DNA of 64,000 nucleotides. Source: Ichthyophis bannanicus (taxonomy: Eukaryota; Chordata; Amphibia; Gymnophiona; Ichthyophiidae). Made by a program: the position numbers and the translations under genes. A model generated the notes under the pieces. That model was given only the letters and a program-made list of their open reading frames with translations, was not told where the DNA came from and did not search any database. Below, one piece after another: positions 11,089 through 20,550 of this stretch (within the stretch, counting starts at the first letter, position 1; each line of letters opens with the position of its first letter). The stretch is taken from contig CM066033.1 in NCBI GenBank assembly GCA_033557465.1, forward strand, positions 1,355,235,834 through 1,355,299,833, written 5' to 3'.

Positions 11089-11227
11089 GCAACTCCTTTC
11101 CTCCGACCCTTTGGTGTCAGGCTACCATGGTGGTTGCGTTCTCAGAGAAAAATCCTATCACTGCTGCTGCGGCTGTTTTAGAGGGAGCCATTTTCAGCTA
11201 TGGGTTCTCCATAGCGTATAGCTAGGG

Positions 11228-11335
11228 AGTCCCATATGTGAGGACTGACTTCCTGCTTGTTCCTGGAGAAAGTGTAGTTACTCACCTGTAACAGGTGTTC
11301 TCCAGGGACAGCAGGAATCAGTCCTCATGACCCTC
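11228..11335 (+). repeat. DIRS-B1 internal complementary region
   Basis: It consists of a copy complementary to the element's left end (CATATGTGAGGACTGACTTC) joined directly to a copy complementary to its right end (GTTACTCACCTGTAACAGGT). Such a region lets the linear DIRS cDNA be closed into a circle, and it identifies the element class. Confidence 0.8.
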
Positions 11336-11419
11336 CCTCCTCCCCTGGAGTTGCAGTCCTTTGATTAATTTTTTCACATTTTTGCCGTCTTTTTTAACTA
11401 TGTCATCTGACTGAGCAAG

Positions 11420-11592
11420 ATGGCACCCTTGGGTGGGAAGGGGACCGCGCATGCGCGATGCAATCCCAAAGGATTTCTTTGAAAGCTGGGTAGTTGCTCC
11501 ACACGAGGGCTCCGTCGGCGCCGACGTCACCCATATGTGAGGACTGATTCCTGCTGTCCCTGGAGAACACCTGTTACAGGTGAGTAACTACG
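11420..11592 (+). repeat. DIRS-B1 right terminal inverted repeat
   Basis: It runs from CTGAGCAAGATGGCACCCTT to the end GGTGAGTAACTAC. It is the inverse of 7360-7522 extended by the outer CACCTGTTACAGGTG palindrome. DIRS-A RT coding resumes immediately after. Confidence 0.85.
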
Positions 11593-11596
11593 CTTA

Positions 11597-12782
11597 CATG
11601 GTCTGAACAGGCCAGATCATCAGAGGTTTCTAAGATTTGCGCTACCATGGGGGCATTTTCAGTTTCAGGTCTGGAGCCTGCTCCGCGCACCTTCACCAAG
11701 GTTGTGGTGGTGGTGGTGGTGGCGGCGGTTCTTCGGAAGGAGGGAGTATTAGTTCATCCCTATCTCGACGACTGATTGATTCGGGCAAAGTCCAGGGACA
11801 AGAGTGTGCGAGTGACAGAGTGGTAGAGCTCCTGCAGAGTCTCGGTTGGGTGGTCAATACGGCGAAGAGCCAATTGGTTCTGATGCAAGTTCTAGAGTAT
11901 TTGGAAGTTCGCTTCGACACTCGGGTGGGGTCGGTTTTCCTGCCGGATCTCCGAGCCCAGGTCCTGTGGCTTCTGGTGTTTGATTTTTTGAGGACTCTTG
12001 CACCATCGGCCTGGCACTATCTCCACGTGTTAGGGACAATGGCGGTGACTCTGGAAGTTGTGCCGTGGGCCAGAGCTCACATGCGCTCCTTACAGAGGTC
12101 GCTGCTCCATCGATGGTCTCACCAGAATGACTCTTTGTCCAAGCACCTCCCCTGTCCATTGCGGGTCAGGAAGTCTCTTCAATGGTGGCTTCATCCGCAG
12201 AATCTCACGGCGGGCATGCCTCTCGAACAACTGCAGTGGATGCCAGTGTTAACAGATTCCAGTCTCGCAGGATGGGGAGCTCATTGCGGAGAGCTCTTCG
12301 CGCAAGGCTGCTGGACCGAGCAGGAAGCCAAATGCTCCATTAGTCAGCTGGAGTTCCGAGCGGTAGCTCTAGCGCTTCAGTCCTTCGAAGCCACCTTACG
12401 GGGTCAAGCGGTTCGAGTGCTCTCGGACAATGCCGCGATGGTTGTGTACCTCAATCGTCAAGGGGGCAGAGGAAGCACGGCTCTGGAAATGGAGGCGGAA
12501 AGTCTCTTCAGTTGGTTAGAGTCTTGGCTTCAGGCTCTGTTGGCGGTGCACATTGCGAGAACGGTTAATGTGACGGCAGACTTTCTCAGCTGGGTTCGAG
12601 TGGATCCCGGAGAATGGGAGCTTCATCCGGAGGTGTTTGCTCAGATTGTCCTCAAGTGGGGATCTCCGGTTATGGATCTCATGGCGACCTTTCGGTCATC
12701 CAAAGCCTGTTGTCTTTTACAGCAGATGACGAGAGCGAATGTCGGAAGGTTTAGATGTCTTACTCCAACAATGGCCCTCTAA
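11597..12782 (+). pseudogene. DIRS-A RT (C-terminal part) and RNase H
   Basis: Coding resumes with TTACATGGT, completing the SLDLT-AYMV motif broken by DIRS-B1. The catalytic YLDD lies at 11761-11772 and is followed by TGA where the family has Trp. It is in a different frame from the RNase H part, so there is also a frameshift near 11820. Downstream, VVELLQSLGWVVNTAKSQLV and VLEYLEVRFDTRVGSVFLPD are RT thumb sequences. RNase H shows VLTDSSLAGWGAH, QLEFRAVALAL, VRVLSDNAAMVVYLNRQGG and VTADFLSW, supplying the Asp-Glu-Asp type catalytic residues. A GTG/GCG repeat at 11701-11730 encodes a Val or Gly run just before the active site. Confidence 0.82.
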
Positions 12783-12785
12783 CGG

Positions 12786-14068
12786 TCTCCTCTATGTTTT
12801 TCCCCCTTGGGCGCTCATAGGGCAAGTGGTGCAGCGCATCAAGGCTCATTGGGGAAGAGTGCTTCTAGTAGCTCCAGATTGACCTCATCGTCCATGGTAT
12901 GCCAATCTGGTTGTCTGCTCGATGGGGAACCGTGGCGGATGCTGCTAAGGGAGGATCTGCTGCTTCAGGGTCTTCTATGAATGCCTCAGGTACATCAGTT
13001 CTCACTTACGGCTTGGCAATTGAAAGGGCTCGGTTAAGGAAGAAGGATTATTTCAAGGCAGTAATTGACACCTTGCTTCTGGCCAGAAAGAAGTCCACTT
13101 CCTTAGCATATGTGCGCGTCTGGCGTGTTTTTGAGGACTGGTGTGCTCAATGTCAGTTTCGTCCGACCTCAGTATCTGCACCGACAGTGTTGAGTTTCTT
13201 GCAAGATGGGTTCGATAAGGGATTGGCTGCCAGTTCGTTAAGGGTGCAGTTGGCAGCTATTTCTTGTTATCGAGGAAAGGTGCAAGGAGTTCCTTTGGGA
13301 GTCCATGCCGATGTTGTCTGTTCTTGAGAGTTGTATCCTGTCTACGTCCTTCGCGCAGGGTGGTTTCTCCTCCGTGGCATCTCAACCTGGTTTTAGGAAC
13401 CTTGACAGGGAGCCTTTTGAGCCTTTACATCAGGCTTCTCTAAAGGATTTGACTTTGAAGAAAGTATTTTTGGTAGCCATTTGCTCCGCACGTCGAATCT
13501 CTGAGTTGCAGACTTTGTCCTGTCGGGAACCGTTTCTGACTTTTTCTAGGGAAAAAGTGGTGTTGCATCCCGTACTGTCCTACCAAAGGTGGTTTCGCCA
13601 TTTCATGTAAATCAGTCGGTCTCTTTGCCTGTTTTGGGTGTTTCAGGGGAGACCGTGTCGGACCGTAGTTTGTGTTTGTTAGACATTAAGAGGGTACTTT
13701 GGCGATATTTAAAGGTCTCGGCATCCTTCCGCAAGTCTAACCATTTGTTCGTTCTCTTTGGTGGGCCACGTAAAGGTGAAGCGGCGGCCAAAGCTTCAAT
13801 TTCCAGATGGATTCGTGAAGCAATAGCATCAGCTTATATCATGCAAAGTCGCCAGGTGCCCTTGGGGCTGCGGGCTCATTCTACTAGACCGCAAGCAACT
13901 TCGTGGGCAGAGCATAGCTTAGTTCTGCCAGTTGAGATTTGCAGAGCAGCCACTTGGTCTTCCTTGCATACTTTTAGTAAACATTACCGCCTGGTTGTTG
14001 AAGCGGCAGGAAATGCCTATTTCGGGTCAGCAGTTTTGCGGTCCGGGTGGACAGGTCCCTCCCAATAG
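12786..14068 (+). pseudogene. DIRS-A methylase-like remnant and tyrosine recombinase
   Basis: The first part (LLYVFPPWALIGQVVQRIKA then LLVAPD) matches the post-RNase H region of DIRS. The recombinase follows: LLLARKKSTSLAYVRVWRVF and ASSLRVQLAAISCYRGKVQG form the N-terminal helical domain. KKVFLVAICSARRISELQTL holds the first catalytic Arg, LGLRAHSTRPQATSWAEHSL the HxxR box, and EICRAATWSSLHTFSKHYRL carries the nucleophile Tyr at about 13985. It occupies two frames, moving out near 13310 and back near 13590, so two frameshifts break it. All four recognisable catalytic positions remain. Confidence 0.8.
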
Positions 14069-14082
14069 TTTACTGCTCTGTT

Positions 14083-14185
14083 ACAACCCAGAGGTGAGGG
14101 ACTGAACTAGAAGGACGATAAGGAAAGAGAAATTAGACTTACCTGCTAATTGTTGTTCCTTGAGGAACTCCAGTTCAGTCCCGAT
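14083..14185 (+). repeat. DIRS-A internal complementary region
   Basis: ACAACCCAGAGGTGAGGGAC is complementary to the left end near 970, and TTAGACTTACCTGCTAATTG onward is complementary to the right end at 14566-14618. The two halves abut, giving the join that templates circle closure in DIRS elements. Confidence 0.75.
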
Positions 14186-14458
14186 TCCCACTCGGGGGTT
14201 TTATGGTCAGCTTCCGCAAAGCCTGTTTTGTGATGCACGGTGACTACAATCCAGTAGGAGAAGTTCAGCAAATGTGGTCTGTATTCAGGCAAAGTATACC
14301 TTGTATTCTTTCTTCTCTCTCCTTTCTGTCCTATTTCTGCAAACGGGAGAAGAGTTATCCTCTCACATACTGGGTTTTAGTTCAGTGTTAGAGTTAAATT
14401 GTATTTAATATTATAGCTACTTATTTGTTGCTCCTTTGAGTCTGCTTTGTCATTAGAT

Positions 14459-14618
14459 CACTGGGAGCTGGTGGGAGGTGCCAGCAGGATATCTACAGTG
14501 ATGTCACAGTTCTGACATGCCCAGTCTCCATGCTGCAAGAAGAGGTGCACAACCCAGAGGTGAGGGACTGAACTGGAGTTCCTCAAGGAACAACAATTAG
14601 CAGGTAAGTCTAATTCCT
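14459..14618 (+). repeat. DIRS-A right terminal inverted repeat
   Basis: This is the inverse of 963-1091, ending in an outer segment AGCAGGTAAGTCTAATT that also pairs with the internal complementary region. Past about 14618 no further DIRS sequence is seen. Confidence 0.75.
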
Positions 14619-14689
14619 CTTTTGTGTTCCACATGATGTACATAAGTTTAATCTCTAGTCACACTGGTACTCATTGGCATGGTAACAAC

Positions 14690-15375
14690 GAATGAGATGA
14701 TCAAATCTGCAGATGTTTAATGGTGTTAGAATGCATTCAGATTGTAAGATATTGCAGGAAGACCTTGGGAGACTGAGCATCTAAATGGCAGATTAAATTT
14801 AATGTGGACAAGTACAAAGTAATGCACATTCATAAGAATAAATGAAAGTATAGTTACATGATGCTATGTTCCACATTACAGGTTGCCAGGAGAAGGATGT
14901 AGGCATCATCATGGGCAATGCATTAAAGTCTTCTGCTCGGTGAGCAATGGCGGCCAAAAAAGCAAACAGAATGTTAGGAATTATTAGGAAAAGAATAGAG
15001 AGTAAAGTAAAGAATATCATAATGCCTCTGTATCACTTCACCGTGCAACCACGCCTTGAGTATTTTGTTCAGTTCTGATCACTACATCTCAGAAAATATA
15101 TAGCAGAGTTTTTTTTTTTTAAAGTACATGAAGGGCAACCAAAATAATAGAGAATGGAACAACTCCCTTATGAGAAAAGGCTAAAGATGTTAGGGTTCTC
15201 CAGCTTGCAGAAGAGCCGGCTGAGAGGGGAATGATAGAACTCTATAAAATTCTGAGTGGAGTGGAATGCTAAAACACTAATCAATAGTTTACTCTTTCAA
15301 AAAGTACAAAGACTAGAGGACACACCATGAAGTTACCGAGTAATACATTTAAAACAAATTGGAGAAGATTTCAAA
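14690..15375 (+). mobile_element. Old CR1 LINE fragment
   Basis: Nucleotide and peptide remnants follow the same order as the younger CR1 copies here: a block like ATCTAAATGGCAGATTAAAT (WQMKFNVDKCK region), GCGGCCAAAAAAGCAAACAG (AAKKANRMLG) and CATAATGCCTCTGTATCACT (IMPLYR). A decayed [19 protein letters not shown] region follows. Many indels and substitutions mark it as much older than the copies at 26875 and 44345. It is a 5'-truncated ORF2 remnant without the normal 3' tail. Confidence 0.75.
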
Positions 15376-15414
15376 ATCTAATGATGAAATTTAGATTTTA
15401 CGTGAAGTGATAAA

Positions 15415-15517
15415 TGGCCATTCATAGAGAAACTTTTCACTAATGTTCCTAAAAATTATAGACCAATAACTTGTCTGCCTACAGTCTATAAGCTGTACAC
15501 TCCAATAGACGCAAACA

Positions 15518-15520
<3 letters not shown>
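15415..15520 (+). mobile_element. Restriction-like-endonuclease LINE scrap (R4/Dong/Rex6-like)
   Basis: The plus strand reads NVPKNYRPITCLPTVYKLY, matching the RT finger motif of RLE-class LINEs (NYRPITCLPT). It is cut off by the TA microsatellite at 15521. It is too short to place beyond class level. Confidence 0.45.
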
Positions 15521-15571
<51 letters not shown>

Positions 15572-15572
15572 G
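15521..15572. repeat. (TA)n microsatellite followed by a T tract
   Basis: About 16 TA units are followed by an 18-base T run. Immediately after, AGTGCCATCAAGTCAGTGTT resembles the RTE 3' tail at 1160. The T-rich stretch may therefore be a decayed tail of a minus-strand RTE or SINE scrap. Confidence 0.7.
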
Positions 15573-15639
15573 TGCCATCAAGTCAGTGTTGATTCATAAA
15601 ACAGAATATACAGTCATGGTAATCTGACTAACTCTCTTG

Positions 15640-16438
15640 CCTCTGACCCTCACCTTCTCTTTGCTACATTCAACTCTCTCCTAAAGGTCCCTCCTCCCCC
15701 AATCCCTCCTTCACTTTCTGCGCAGATCTTGGCTGACTATTTCCATGACACAGTACAAAAGATTAGCCCTGAATTCTCCACAAGTTCCACCTCCCCCTCC
15801 CCCTCTTCAATCCCAAATCCTTCCCTCATCTTCTGTCACGCTTTCTTCCTTTTCTGAAATCACTGAGGAGGAAACTGCAAATCTTCTCCTCTCCAAACTG
15901 ACTATCTGCTCCTCTGATCCCATTCCCACCTGTCTACTAAGCTCTATCTTTTCAGCCGCCATCTCTTCGATCTGTAATATCCTTAACCTGAAGCTTTCCA
16001 CTGCAACTGTTCCTGTGGCCTTCAAGCAAGCTCTGGTCATTCCTCTTCTCAAAAAGCCCTCACTAGACTCTACCTGTCCTTCCAGCTAACTGCCTATCGC
16101 TCTCCTCCCCTTTGCTTCAAAACTACTTGAACAAACAGTTCACCACCGCTGTCTTGACTTTCTTTCCTCTCAAACCCTTCTGGATTCACTGCAGTCTGGC
16201 TTTTGTTCTCTATATTCCACAGAAACTGCTCTTGCCAAAGTCTCCAGCGACTTTTTCCTCGCCATATCCAAGGGCCTTTACTCGATCCTCATCCTTCTAG
16301 AATCTAGACCTTTCTGCTGCCTTTGACACTGTTGATCACCACCTTCTTCTTGATACCCTGTCCTCGCTTGGATTTAGGGGCTCGGTTCTGTCCTGGTTTT
16401 CTTCTTATCTCTCCCATCGCACTTTTAGTTGTGATGGA
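15640..16438 (+). pseudogene. L2 LINE ORF2, 5' part (split element)
   Basis: In mixed frames this reads as L2-type RT: ISPEFSTSS, ITEEETANLLLSKLTICSSD, VAFKQALVIPLLKKPSLD, QTLLDSLQSGFCSLYSTETA, then [20 protein letters not shown] and [12 protein letters not shown]. The run breaks off at about 16438 in the palm domain and resumes at about 22990 with VSQGSVLGPLFFSLYAHSLG. The two parts are one element opened by later insertions. Several frameshifts are present. Confidence 0.8.
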
Positions 16439-16748
16439 TTTATTTTATTTATTTATTTATTCTTCAAAGTTCTGTTTATTAATTATTACATAGTATAAAC
16501 AGCAAACGACAAGTCAACGTTACAATTTTACGGAAAAAAAACACACATGTCCCGGGCAGGGCTGTGTCTTGTCCACCACCCCGGGAACGCGGCAACAGTC
16601 AGAAAAAATACTCCATACATCCAGTATAACCTAGGAAAAAAACCCTCCCCCCATCCCATCCCCTCCCTCCCTCCCTCCCCCACCCAGCACACAGGAAGCA
16701 CAGCAGTACAGTATTCATTCCAGGGGCAACCTTCATCCCAGGTAACCA

Positions 16749-17619
16749 CTATCCAACTTTTAGCACTTCACTACGGGCCTTGGGTCCCAACCTCTGAATA
16801 TAGGGCAGCCAAATCAACAAAAAGGTAGCCCATTTCCGAGGGTGCCCCAGTGCACTTCGCCTTTCCATAAGCATGAGTTGATGTAGGCTATTACGCCACT
16901 CACAAAAGGTAGGGGCCACAGGCTCCCTCCAGCGACTAAGAATAGGGCCCTTACCCACCAGACAGGCCTTGCACACCAAGACCTTCTCCCATCTCCCCTT
17001 CGGGTGGAGCGGTCCTAACTGATCCAGCACTACCAGAGTCCCCGTCCAGCAAATCCGTTGGCCCAGTAGACCGCTAAGATATGCCTCAATATGCTGCCAA
17101 TATCTGCGAATGGAAGGGGCAGCCCCACCACATATGACCCAGGTCTGCCATTGAACAAGAACATTTAGGGCACCCGCCATGTAAGGCAAGATGGCTTCTA
17201 AATGCCCGTCTCGGAGAGAAGTGGGCACGAAGGATACATTTGAATTGTACCTCCCGCCAGCGGGCCCCACCCGCTAGTTGCACAATCCGGCCCAAGGCAG
17301 CCCGAACTGAACCCGGGGCTATTTCCCGACCCAACTCTCGCGCCCATAGGCTTTCCAGCGCCGAATAGTCAGGAGGTGTATCCAATTGATCCAATCGTTT
17401 CTTCAAAGCAGCTATCGTCGGTGGGGACTCCGCCCCCAAAGTAAAAAACTCAATGATCCGCTCGGAGTGCTCGGCAGCAAGCTCACGCCTCGGCAAGGAG
17501 CCGACATAATGAGAAAGTTGTGCATACGCAAAGGCAAACGTCCCCGTAGGCAACCCATATTCCCCACAAAACGCCCCCAAAGCCTTACAGTGACCTTCAA
17601 GGTCCACCACATGTCCCAA
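16749..17619 (-). pseudogene. L1-A ORF2 C-terminal region
   Basis: Two overlapping frames (17619-17086 and 17270-16749) encode the ORF2 tail. The conserved Cys-rich element appears as CPKCSCSMADLGHMWWGC, a C-x2-C-x8-H-x4-C pattern typical of L1 ORF2 C-termini and needed for RNA binding and retrotransposition. It aligns with CPRCSTPLATLTHMWWQC in L1-B. A stop near 17620 and a frameshift near 17100-17200 separate it from the RT part. Confidence 0.8.
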
Positions 17620-17634
17620 ACGCCGTAGACCTAC

Positions 17635-19743
17635 TCACCACCACTGACGAAAGGAAGCCGAGTCGGAGCCTGGCAGAAAGCAGGCATTACCTTGTATGGG
17701 CAGCCAGCAGGAGACCGCAGCATCACTACCCCAATATTTGTTTAACTGTTGCCACGTACGCCGCGTTGCCTGTAGCAGAACACTACTCGTCAAACGAGCC
17801 GGTAAGGCAGCCCGCTTTAAATGCAAGACCGCTACCAAAGAGTGGGGCGCAACAAAGGCTGCTTCCAGCCCTCGTGGGGTATAAATCTCTGTATCCCCCA
17901 GCCAATCACTCAGATGCCGTGCTTGACATGCCAGCGCATATTTCCAAAGATCTGGCACCCCAACCCCACCCGATTTCCATCCCCCGCGCATCCTAGCCAA
18001 CGGTATACGGGCTCTGAGACCTTTCCAAAGAAAGCCCCGAATCTCCCTCTCCAAGCGTACCAAATCACGCTTCAAAAGCCACACTGGGAGTGTTTGCATC
18101 CAGTAGAGCACGTGCGGAAAAATCACCATCCCCAAGGCGGCCACTCTACCCAACAGAGACAAGGGGAGGGGGGCCCAAGCCCGCAGCTGCGCTCGAACCT
18201 TGGAAAAAATACATTCAAAATTAGCCTTATACAACAGTGCCGGCATCCTAGTTAACAAAATACCCAAGTAAACAAAGGACTCATCTGCCCAACGGAGTGG
18301 GAATTTCCCAGGCCAGCTTCCCCGGAGCGTGCCCCCCACATCCAAGGCTTCCGATTTATCCATATTGATATGCAGCCCCGCAAACTGGCCATATAGTGAA
18401 AACTCCTCGAGTAAACGCAACAGGGATTGTTGGGAAGAAGTAAGGTGAACAAGTATATCATCTGCGAACGCAGCCACCTTAAATCCATGGGAACCAATGC
18501 GTACGCCACCTATACCAGGGGATTCCTCAATCTTCCGTATCAACGGATCAAGAGACAGTACAAAAAGTAAAGGGGAAAGCGGGCAGCCCTGACGCATACC
18601 TCGTTCCAATCTAAATGTGTCCGAGAGCACCCCATTACATAGAACCCCAGCCGTGGGGTCCGAATAAAGCAACTCCACCATCTGACAAAAAGGGGCACCC
18701 AGTCCATAGTATGGCAAAAAACCTTTCAAATACTCCCACTGTACCTGGTCAAATGCCTTTTCGGCATCAAAACTAATTACCAATGATTGGAGGTCCCGCT
18801 CCCGGACCCACTCTAAGGATGCCAGAAGTCTTCGCAGATTCCGCACAGCATAAAACCCCTTAACAAACCCAACCTGCGATTCATGCACCAAATCCCCCAA
18901 TACCAAAGCCAATCTATCAGCCAGAACCTTTGCCAGTATTTTCAAATCAAAATTCAATAGGGAAATTGGCCGATAAGAAGCTGCTTGAGTAGGGTCCTTT
19001 CCTGGTTTAGGTATTAAGGTAATATGTGCATGGTTGGCGCCCCAACTAAACTTCCCCTGGACCACCCTTCGGTAATACATAGCCACTAAGGTTGGGGGCA
19101 CTAAGTCACCCAACAGTTTATAAAACCCGGCCCCAAACCCATCCGGGCCAGGCGCTCTACAACAGCTAGCTCTCTGAATAACTCTATAAACTTCTTCCAC
19201 CGTCACCGGGGCATCTAGGCACGCCCGCTGTTCTGCCGACACCTTTGGCAATGGTATTTCCCGCAAATATTTCTGCATTTCAATCGGAGCTCCCTCCCTC
19301 CGGGCATATAGCTTCTGAAAAAAGGAACGGAACAATCTAGCTATGGCTACATTATCCTTATGCAAGTCTCCCTGGGCGTCCCGTAGCGCTGCCACCGACC
19401 GAGAGCCCCGATGACCCTGCAGGCAGCGCGCTAAAAGTTTCCCAGGCTTATCACCAAAGCGAAAAAGTTGGTACCTATAATACATATACGGTTTCTTCGC
19501 CCTCTGATGAAGTAGTTCATTAAGAGACTTTTGCAGCTCCCAAAGCCGTCGCTTATTGTTCACACTAGGATCCCCTGCACACCGCCGCCGAGCTCGCACC
19601 ACCTGCTTCTCCAATTGAACAATCTGCCAGGCCAAAAGCTTCCGCTTTTGGGCCATGTAAGCAATAATATCTCCCCTCAACACGACTTTGGCCGTTTCCC
19701 AGAGCAGCTCTGGATCATCTCGGTGTTGCTCGTGATGGACCAT
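17635..19743 (-). CDS. L1-A ORF2 reverse transcriptase (702-codon open part)
   Basis: This is the longest open frame in the window. It carries the L1-type RT in order: CRAPGPDGFGAGFYKLLGDL, HITLIPKPGKDPTQAASYRP, ISLLNFDLKILAKVLADRL, SQVGFVKGFYAVRNLRRLLA, LVISFDAEKAFDQVQWEYL, MRQGCPLSPLLFVLSLDPLI and the catalytic KVAAFADDILVHL. RT would prime on the nicked target and copy the element RNA. The frame begins inside the linker after the endonuclease, so the Met at 19743 is unlikely to be a natural start. It is intact across the RT domain, but a stop at 17632 and the upstream break cut it off from the C-terminus and the endonuclease. Confidence 0.85.
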   Translation of the reverse strand: MVHHEQHRDDPELLWETAKVVLRGDIIAYMAQKRKLLAWQIVQLEKQVVRARRRCAGDPSVNNKRRLWELQKSLNELLHQRAKKPYMYYRYQLFRFGDKPGKLLARCLQGHRGSRSVAALRDAQGDLHKDNVAIARLFRSFFQKLYARREGAPIEMQKYLREIPLPKVSAEQRACLDAPVTVEEVYRVIQRASCCRAPGPDGFGAGFYKLLGDLVPPTLVAMYYRRVVQGKFSWGANHAHITLIPKPGKDPTQAASYRPISLLNFDLKILAKVLADRLALVLGDLVHESQVGFVKGFYAVRNLRRLLASLEWVRERDLQSLVISFDAEKAFDQVQWEYLKGFLPYYGLGAPFCQMVELLYSDPTAGVLCNGVLSDTFRLERGMRQGCPLSPLLFVLSLDPLIRKIEESPGIGGVRIGSHGFKVAAFADDILVHLTSSQQSLLRLLEEFSLYGQFAGLHINMDKSEALDVGGTLRGSWPGKFPLRWADESFVYLGILLTRMPALLYKANFECIFSKVRAQLRAWAPLPLSLLGRVAALGMVIFPHVLYWMQTLPVWLLKRDLVRLEREIRGFLWKGLRARIPLARMRGGWKSGGVGVPDLWKYALACQARHLSDWLGDTEIYTPRGLEAAFVAPHSLVAVLHLKRAALPARLTSSVLLQATRRTWQQLNKYWGSDAAVSCWLPIQGNACFLPGSDSASFRQWW

Positions 19744-19851
19744 AAACTCCTGCCAAAACTATACAATGCGCGTTCGAAAGTCAGTATCATGATACAGCCC
19801 CTTAGGAAACCGCCAGAGCCTCATCGACACGGCCAAGCCCCCCCAGCCCAA

Positions 19852-20545
19852 TTAAACCCAAACCGGGGCATGGTCAGACACCGCAGAAGGGCCAATCTGT
19901 GCATCTCCTACCTGTGCAAACAACCTTTCCGAAACTAAAACATAGTCCAGTCTAGCACTAGTTCCATGGGCTCTCGATTGATGAGTAAAATCTTTCTCTG
20001 ACGGATGAAGCAACCGCCATGGATCAACCAAGCCCAGGCGATTGCACAAACCCCGCAGTGCCTTAGTAGTCGGAGTTCGCATACGCTCCCCCCCTCTGCC
20101 GGACACATCCAGCACGATATCCAACACCCCATTCAAGTCTCCGGCCAGTATCAAGGGAACGTCAGGCAGTTTGATTCTAGAAGCTAATTGGGCATAAAAC
20201 GCCCGGTCCAGTACATTAGGGCTATACAGGCACCCCAACACGATGGGCCGACCGTCAAGATTAACATAAAGCAAAATATACCAGCCGTCTGGATCGGAGT
20301 ACTCCTTAAGTAGTTCAAAACGAGTCTGCTTACTAATCAGTATGACCACTCCACCCTTTTTCCCCTTAGCTGGAGAGCCCCAACTCTGCCCCACCCACAT
20401 TTTCTGCAATTTAGCATGCTCCTCAGCCATCTGGTGGGTTTCCTGCAACATAGCTATGTCGCATTTCAGCCTAGCTAAGGCCTGCAACACTTTATATCGT
20501 TTAATAGGATCACCTATCCCACAGATATTCCAAGAGATAACTTTC
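19852..20545 (-). pseudogene. L1-A ORF2 endonuclease
   Basis: The APE-type endonuclease nicks the target strand. Motifs are VISWNICGIGDPIKRYKVLQ, CDIAMLQETH (catalytic Glu), LAGDLNGVLDI, SARLDYVLVSERLF and the closing SDHAPVWV (catalytic Asp-His). The frame is open from just after a stop at about 20550 to a stop at 19852, so no upstream Met is available except the internal one at 20490. A further break at 19743-19852 separates it from RT. Confidence 0.82.
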
Positions 20546-20550
20546 AGGGC

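Larger units (their letters stand above)
7360..11592 (+). mobile_element. DIRS-B1: DIRS element inserted in DIRS-A RT, internally deleted
   Basis: Its left inverted repeat (about 7360-7522) is complementary to 11420-11592. Between them lie a gag ORF, a short methylase-like remnant, a tyrosine recombinase and the internal complementary region (11228-11335). It belongs to the same family as the longer copy at 25755-33488. Compared with that copy it lacks about 1.6 kb coding for RT and RNase H, so it could only have moved with help. No target duplication is seen: the host RT reads GAAGC on the left and GCTTACATGG on the right. Confidence 0.85.
956..14618 (+). mobile_element. DIRS-A: DIRS-type tyrosine-recombinase retrotransposon, split by two insertions
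   Basis: Reading left to right it has a left terminal inverted repeat (963-1091), a gag-like region (about 5495-6810), RT interrupted at about 7356 and resuming at about 11597, RNase H, a methylase-like region, a tyrosine recombinase (12899-14068), an internal complementary region (14083-14185) and a right inverted repeat (14459-14618). That order is diagnostic of DIRS elements, which insert through a circular DNA using a tyrosine recombinase and make no target duplication. Removing the RTE (1144-4447 plus one target copy) and DIRS-B1 (about 7360-11592) leaves roughly 6.1 kb, a normal DIRS length. All coding parts contain stops or frameshifts. The outer ends are placed by comparison with the internal complementary region and may be off by 10-20 bases. 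Confidence 0.85.

Noticed and set aside
16547..16828. Plus-strand open frame over the L1-A 3' end
   Set aside because: It overlaps the L1-A 3' UTR and ORF2 end in antisense and has no recognised motif.
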